Shown here: in pieces, positions 57,915 through 64,000 of the stretch
Layout: the number at the start of each line of letters is the position of its first letter
Position numbering within the stretch: the first letter of the stretch is position 1
NCBI GenBank assembly: GCA_023091665.1
Contig: JALJCQ010000009.1
Span: forward strand, 2,480,001 to 2,544,000
Length of the DNA stretch: 64,000 nt
From: Pythium myriotylum
Taxonomy: Eukaryota; Oomycota; Peronosporomycetes; Pythiales; Pythiaceae
Reading direction: 5' to 3'
The notes under the pieces: generated by a model
The model's input: the letters and a program-made list of their open reading frames with translations, nothing else
Database searches by the model: none
Told to the model about the DNA's origin: nothing
Made by a program: the position numbers and the translations under genes

Positions 57915-59150
57915 AACATAACCAATTACAAGTCCAAAAAACATACTCCAACATATGCGCATCACACACACACACACGCACGCACACGCACGCACGCACA
58001 CACGCACACACCACATGCATCAATCCCGCATGCCCCACCAAACAACAATGGCAGACAGATACAGACAGACAGTCATGCTGACAGACAAGTAGACAGACAA
58101 GTAGACAGACAAGTAGACAAGTAGACAGACAGACAGAAATCATTCACCAACCAAAACCAATCCAACCCCTCAAGTTCTCATTACCCCAACCGACCACCCA
58201 ACCCTCAATGTGACCTGGTCCAGGAACCCCCTCCCACTCTCACCGTGTCTCGTGGCTTCTTGGATCCACCATGTCGCCGTAGGCGACACTCGCAGTCCAT
58301 TTTGGCGGCTACAACGCCCTCCTCCACTTTGCGCATGCCCGAACAAGCGCCAGTTTGCCCTGCACTCCATTCTTCGTCGCCGCGTGGCTGGTGGCCTTGG
58401 GGATCACAACACAAAACACGAAGCACAACACTCCAGAAGCCATGCCTACTCGACGACTCACGCACACCGAGCAACCCTAGAGCAAGGCGAACCGCGTGCG
58501 GGTGGAGACGTCCGGTCCGCATCGATAAGAAATTTGGAAGGTGGCGCTCGAGGCACCGGGAGCGCCAGGAACGCCACAAACGCGTGGACTCGTCAGTCTA
58601 CTTACGGCATTCCCACACGTCGTCACGCACGTCGTTACGGCCCATGGCTACACACCCTTCACGCCTGGAAGAGTAGGCGTTGTCGCGCTGCATGGAGGAC
58701 TTTTGACGCATACAGAGAGACCTCGTCTCCCTCGTAATCGTGCTCACAATTGTGATCGTGACCATGGCCATGATCGTGGTTGGGGTCGTGGCCGTGGTCG
58801 TGGTTGTGGTTGTGGTCGGAGCTACAGCTGGACCTGGACCTGGGCCCATGGCGCTTGGTGAGTGAGTGAGTGTGTGGGCGATAGAGCGAAGCCCCGATCC
58901 GAGGACGACAGATCTGCTGCTAGTTGCGGGATGAGAGGGAGCAAGGGAGCAAGGGGGCAAGGGAGCGAGGAAGCGAGGAAGCGAGGGGGTGGGCGCAGGA
59001 AAGCAGGATAAAGCGAGCGTGGGGTAGGTAGTGAGTATGTTTGTTTATTTTGTATGGAAAGTGTGGCGTGTGTTGTTTATGCCGTGCTTGTTTTGTGCAG
59101 TGTGAATATGGATTCTTGTGTGTCGCGTTGGGGGGTAAAAGTAAAGAGAA

Positions 59151-59222
59151 GGGCCCTGCCGGAGATCGAATCCGGGACCTCTCGAACCCAAATCGAGAAT
59201 CATACCACTAGACCACAGGGCC
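59151..59222 (-). tRNA. tRNA-Pro(UGG), copy 18
   Basis: Appears identical to copy 1; spacing 1308 bp. Confidence 0.97.
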
Positions 59223-60458
59223 AACATAACCAATTACAAGTCCAAAAAACATACTCCAACATATGCGCATCACACACACACACACGCACGCACACGCACG
59301 CACGCACACACGCACACACCACATGCATCAATCCCGCATGCCCCACCAAACAACAATGGCAGACAGATACAGACAGACAGTCATGCTGACAGACAAGTAG
59401 ACAGACAAGTAGACAGACAAGTAGACAAGTAGACAGACAGACAGAAATCATTCACCAACCAAAACCAATCCAACCCCTCAAGTTCTCATTACCCCAACCG
59501 ACCACCCAACCCTCAATGTGACCTGGTCCAGGAACCCCCTCCCACTCTCACCGTGTCTCGTGGCTTCTTGGATCCACCATGTCGCCGTAGGCGACACTCG
59601 CAGTCCATTTTGGCGGCTACAACGCCCTCCTCCACTTTGCGCATGCCCGAACAAGCGCCAGTTTGCCCTGCACTCCATTCTTCGTCGCCGCGTGGCTGGT
59701 GGCCTTGGGGATCACAACACAAAACACGAAGCACAACACTCCAGAAGCCATGCCTACTCGACGACTCACGCACACCGAGCAACCCTAGAGCAAGGCGAAC
59801 CGCGTGCGGGTGGAGACGTCCGGTCCGCATCGATAAGAAATTTGGAAGGTGGCGCTCGAGGCACCGGGAGCGCCAGGAACGCCACAAACGCGTGGACTCG
59901 TCAGTCTACTTACGGCATTCCCACACGTCGTCACGCACGTCGTTACGGCCCATGGCTACACACCCTTCACGCCTGGAAGAGTAGGCGTTGTCGCGCTGCA
60001 TGGAGGACTTTTGACGCATACAGAGAGACCTCGTCTCCCTCGTAATCGTGCTCACAATTGTGATCGTGACCATGGCCATGATCGTGGTTGGGGTCGTGGC
60101 CGTGGTCGTGGTTGTGGTTGTGGTCGGAGCTACAGCTGGACCTGGACCTGGGCCCATGGCGCTTGGTGAGTGAGTGAGTGTGTGGGCGATAGAGCGAAGC
60201 CCCGATCCGAGGACGACAGATCTGCTGCTAGTTGCGGGATGAGAGGGAGCAAGGGAGCAAGGGGGCAAGGGAGCGAGGAAGCGAGGAAGCGAGGGGGTGG
60301 GCGCAGGAAAGCAGGATAAAGCGAGCGTGGGGTAGGTAGTGAGTATGTTTGTTTATTTTGTATGGAAAGTGTGGCGTGTGTTGTTTATGCCGTGCTTGTT
60401 TTGTGCAGTGTGAATATGGATTCTTGTGTGTCGCGTTGGGGGGTAAAAGTAAAGAGAA

Positions 60459-60530
60459 GGGCCCTGCCGGAGATCGAATCCGGGACCTCTCGAACCCAAA
60501 TCGAGAATCATACCACTAGACCACAGGGCC
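60459..60530 (-). tRNA. tRNA-Pro(UGG), copy 19
   Basis: Appears identical to copy 1; spacing 1308 bp. Confidence 0.97.
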
Positions 60531-61766
60531 AACATAACCAATTACAAGTCCAAAAAACATACTCCAACATATGCGCATCACACACACACACACGCACGCA
60601 CACGCACGCACGCACACACGCACACACCACATGCATCAATCCCGCATGCCCCACCAAACAACAATGGCAGACAGATACAGACAGACAGTCATGCTGACAG
60701 ACAAGTAGACAGACAAGTAGACAGACAAGTAGACAAGTAGACAGACAGACAGAAATCATTCACCAACCAAAACCAATCCAACCCCTCAAGTTCTCATTAC
60801 CCCAACCGACCACCCAACCCTCAATGTGACCTGGTCCAGGAACCCCCTCCCACTCTCACCGTGTCTCGTGGCTTCTTGGATCCACCATGTCGCCGTAGGC
60901 GACACTCGCAGTCCATTTTGGCGGCTACAACGCCCTCCTCCACTTTGCGCATGCCCGAACAAGCGCCAGTTTGCCCTGCACTCCATTCTTCGTCGCCGCG
61001 TGGCTGGTGGCCTTGGGGATCACAACACAAAACACGAAGCACAACACTCCAGAAGCCATGCCTACTCGACGACTCACGCACACCGAGCAACCCTAGAGCA
61101 AGGCGAACCGCGTGCGGGTGGAGACGTCCGGTCCGCATCGATAAGAAATTTGGAAGGTGGCGCTCGAGGCACCGGGAGCGCCAGGAACGCCACAAACGCG
61201 TGGACTCGTCAGTCTACTTACGGCATTCCCACACGTCGTCACGCACGTCGTTACGGCCCATGGCTACACACCCTTCACGCCTGGAAGAGTAGGCGTTGTC
61301 GCGCTGCATGGAGGACTTTTGACGCATACAGAGAGACCTCGTCTCCCTCGTAATCGTGCTCACAATTGTGATCGTGACCATGGCCATGATCGTGGTTGGG
61401 GTCGTGGCCGTGGTCGTGGTTGTGGTTGTGGTCGGAGCTACAGCTGGACCTGGACCTGGGCCCATGGCGCTTGGTGAGTGAGTGAGTGTGTGGGCGATAG
61501 AGCGAAGCCCCGATCCGAGGACGACAGATCTGCTGCTAGTTGCGGGATGAGAGGGAGCAAGGGAGCAAGGGGGCAAGGGAGCGAGGAAGCGAGGAAGCGA
61601 GGGGGTGGGCGCAGGAAAGCAGGATAAAGCGAGCGTGGGGTAGGTAGTGAGTATGTTTGTTTATTTTGTATGGAAAGTGTGGCGTGTGTTGTTTATGCCG
61701 TGCTTGTTTTGTGCAGTGTGAATATGGATTCTTGTGTGTCGCGTTGGGGGGTAAAAGTAAAGAGAA

Positions 61767-61838
61767 GGGCCCTGCCGGAGATCGAATCCGGGACCTCTCG
61801 AACCCAAATCGAGAATCATACCACTAGACCACAGGGCC
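61767..61838 (-). tRNA. tRNA-Pro(UGG), copy 20
   Basis: Appears identical to copy 1; spacing 1308 bp. Confidence 0.97.
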
Positions 61839-63074
61839 AACATAACCAATTACAAGTCCAAAAAACATACTCCAACATATGCGCATCACACACACACACA
61901 CGCACGCACACGCACGCACGCACACACGCACACACCACATGCATCAATCCCGCATGCCCCACCAAACAACAATGGCAGACAGATACAGACAGACAGTCAT
62001 GCTGACAGACAAGTAGACAGACAAGTAGACAGACAAGTAGACAAGTAGACAGACAGACAGAAATCATTCACCAACCAAAACCAATCCAACCCCTCAAGTT
62101 CTCATTACCCCAACCGACCACCCAACCCTCAATGTGACCTGGTCCAGGAACCCCCTCCCACTCTCACCGTGTCTCGTGGCTTCTTGGATCCACCATGTCG
62201 CCGTAGGCGACACTCGCAGTCCATTTTGGCGGCTACAACGCCCTCCTCCACTTTGCGCATGCCCGAACAAGCGCCAGTTTGCCCTGCACTCCATTCTTCG
62301 TCGCCGCGTGGCTGGTGGCCTTGGGGATCACAACACAAAACACGAAGCACAACACTCCAGAAGCCATGCCTACTCGACGACTCACGCACACCGAGCAACC
62401 CTAGAGCAAGGCGAACCGCGTGCGGGTGGAGACGTCCGGTCCGCATCGATAAGAAATTTGGAAGGTGGCGCTCGAGGCACCGGGAGCGCCAGGAACGCCA
62501 CAAACGCGTGGACTCGTCAGTCTACTTACGGCATTCCCACACGTCGTCACGCACGTCGTTACGGCCCATGGCTACACACCCTTCACGCCTGGAAGAGTAG
62601 GCGTTGTCGCGCTGCATGGAGGACTTTTGACGCATACAGAGAGACCTCGTCTCCCTCGTAATCGTGCTCACAATTGTGATCGTGACCATGGCCATGATCG
62701 TGGTTGGGGTCGTGGCCGTGGTCGTGGTTGTGGTTGTGGTCGGAGCTACAGCTGGACCTGGACCTGGGCCCATGGCGCTTGGTGAGTGAGTGAGTGTGTG
62801 GGCGATAGAGCGAAGCCCCGATCCGAGGACGACAGATCTGCTGCTAGTTGCGGGATGAGAGGGAGCAAGGGAGCAAGGGGGCAAGGGAGCGAGGAAGCGA
62901 GGAAGCGAGGGGGTGGGCGCAGGAAAGCAGGATAAAGCGAGCGTGGGGTAGGTAGTGAGTATGTTTGTTTATTTTGTATGGAAAGTGTGGCGTGTGTTGT
63001 TTATGCCGTGCTTGTTTTGTGCAGTGTGAATATGGATTCTTGTGTGTCGCGTTGGGGGGTAAAAGTAAAGAGAA

Positions 63075-63146
63075 GGGCCCTGCCGGAGATCGAATCCGGG
63101 ACCTCTCGAACCCAAATCGAGAATCATACCACTAGACCACAGGGCC
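63075..63146 (-). tRNA. tRNA-Pro(UGG), copy 21
   Basis: Appears identical to copy 1; spacing 1308 bp. A further partial unit runs to the window edge, so more copies are likely beyond it. Confidence 0.97.
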
Positions 63147-64000
63147 AACATAACCAATTACAAGTCCAAAAAACATACTCCAACATATGCGCATCACACA
63201 CACACACACGCACGCACACGCACGCACGCACACACGCACACACCACATGCATCAATCCCGCATGCCCCACCAAACAACAATGGCAGACAGATACAGACAG
63301 ACAGTCATGCTGACAGACAAGTAGACAGACAAGTAGACAGACAAGTAGACAAGTAGACAGACAGACAGAAATCATTCACCAACCAAAACCAATCCAACCC
63401 CTCAAGTTCTCATTACCCCAACCGACCACCCAACCCTCAATGTGACCTGGTCCAGGAACCCCCTCCCACTCTCACCGTGTCTCGTGGCTTCTTGGATCCA
63501 CCATGTCGCCGTAGGCGACACTCGCAGTCCATTTTGGCGGCTACAACGCCCTCCTCCACTTTGCGCATGCCCGAACAAGCGCCAGTTTGCCCTGCACTCC
63601 ATTCTTCGTCGCCGCGTGGCTGGTGGCCTTGGGGATCACAACACAAAACACGAAGCACAACACTCCAGAAGCCATGCCTACTCGACGACTCACGCACACC
63701 GAGCAACCCTAGAGCAAGGCGAACCGCGTGCGGGTGGAGACGTCCGGTCCGCATCGATAAGAAATTTGGAAGGTGGCGCTCGAGGCACCGGGAGCGCCAG
63801 GAACGCCACAAACGCGTGGACTCGTCAGTCTACTTACGGCATTCCCACACGTCGTCACGCACGTCGTTACGGCCCATGGCTACACACCCTTCACGCCTGG
63901 AAGAGTAGGCGTTGTCGCGCTGCATGGAGGACTTTTGACGCATACAGAGAGACCTCGTCTCCCTCGTAATCGTGCTCACAATTGTGATCGTGACCATGGC

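Larger units (their letters stand above)
35641..64000. repeat. Tandem array 2: tRNA-Pro units of ~1.31 kb
   Basis: About 21.7 head-to-tail units, open at the right edge of the window. Unit spacing is 1308 bp in most cases, 1316 bp where an 8-bp GAAGCGAG-type repeat is added, and 1316-1321 bp in three units with a long G run. Each unit has one minus-strand tRNA-Pro gene, a CA/CGCA microsatellite, an AGACAGACAAGT minisatellite, the 146-bp module shared with array 1 and ~750 bp of unique sequence with no recognisable protein. Conserved plus-strand frames of 143 and 175 codons overlap each other and the antisense frames, and show no domains. Confidence 0.95.

Noticed and set aside
24013..64000. 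CRISPR-like regularly spaced repeats
   Set aside because: Repeat units are 1.3-1.4 kb, the organism is eukaryotic, and there are no short repeat-spacer arrays or cas genes.
35641..64000. 5S or other rRNA repeat unit
   Set aside because: No 5S internal control region or rRNA-like sequence recognised; the only RNA gene per unit is tRNA-Pro.

Overview
The window looks like nuclear DNA from an oomycete (stramenopile). The genes are compact, with 60-86 nt introns whose donors mostly follow GTRNGT, and they include lysosomal-type sterol transporters, a translesion polymerase, a thaumatin-like secreted protein and an EF-hand coiled-coil protein. There are no bacterial operons or Shine-Dalgarno-like sites. 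The assignment to oomycetes is inferred from gene style and protein flavour; I could not run a database search.

Layout. Positions 1-8430 hold two NPC1-type sterol transporter genes in tandem on the minus strand: one complete (1474 aa), one running off the left edge. Positions 8431-10851 are intergenic and contain several hairpin-forming inverted repeats. Positions 10852-12819 encode DNA polymerase eta in four exons (plus strand), with a C-terminal ubiquitin-binding zinc finger. Positions 12941-13526 encode a short secreted thaumatin-like protein in two exons (minus). Positions 13973-17467 encode an EF-hand coiled-coil protein in four exons (plus). It converges, 40 bp apart, on a coiled-coil, TULIP-like, multi-PDZ protein (17508-20639, minus). 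A small three-exon gene (20828-21471, minus), a 422-bp Tc1/mariner-like MITE and a probably decayed gene follow.

From about 24013 to the right edge the window is almost entirely two abutting tandem arrays. Array 1 (about 24013-35640) has eight complete units of 1400-1412 bp plus a truncated leading unit. Each full unit carries a minus-strand ORF of 240 aa whose first 31 residues copy the histone H3 N-terminal tail in exact H3 register (K4, K9, K14, R26, K27, P30). No histone fold follows. Instead there is a chromo/Tudor-like stretch and the start of an OTU-protease-like motif. A tRNA-derived, SINE-like segment with Pol III A and B boxes lies immediately upstream of every copy.

Array 2 (about 35641-64000) has about 21.7 units of 1308-1321 bp, each with one intact minus-strand tRNA-Pro(UGG) gene, 21 genes in all, embedded in short tandem repeats. 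The two array units are related. They share the 5' flank of the tRNA-Pro gene in the same orientation, including a 16-nt tRNA remnant in the H3-mimic unit, and a ~145-bp module in opposite orientation. The boundary between them is a sequence mosaic, as expected from recombination between related repeats.

The most notable items are the amplified H3-tail-mimic ORF next to a Pol III-type element, and the tRNA-Pro/STR array, which resembles in organisation the tRNA arrays known from Entamoeba.
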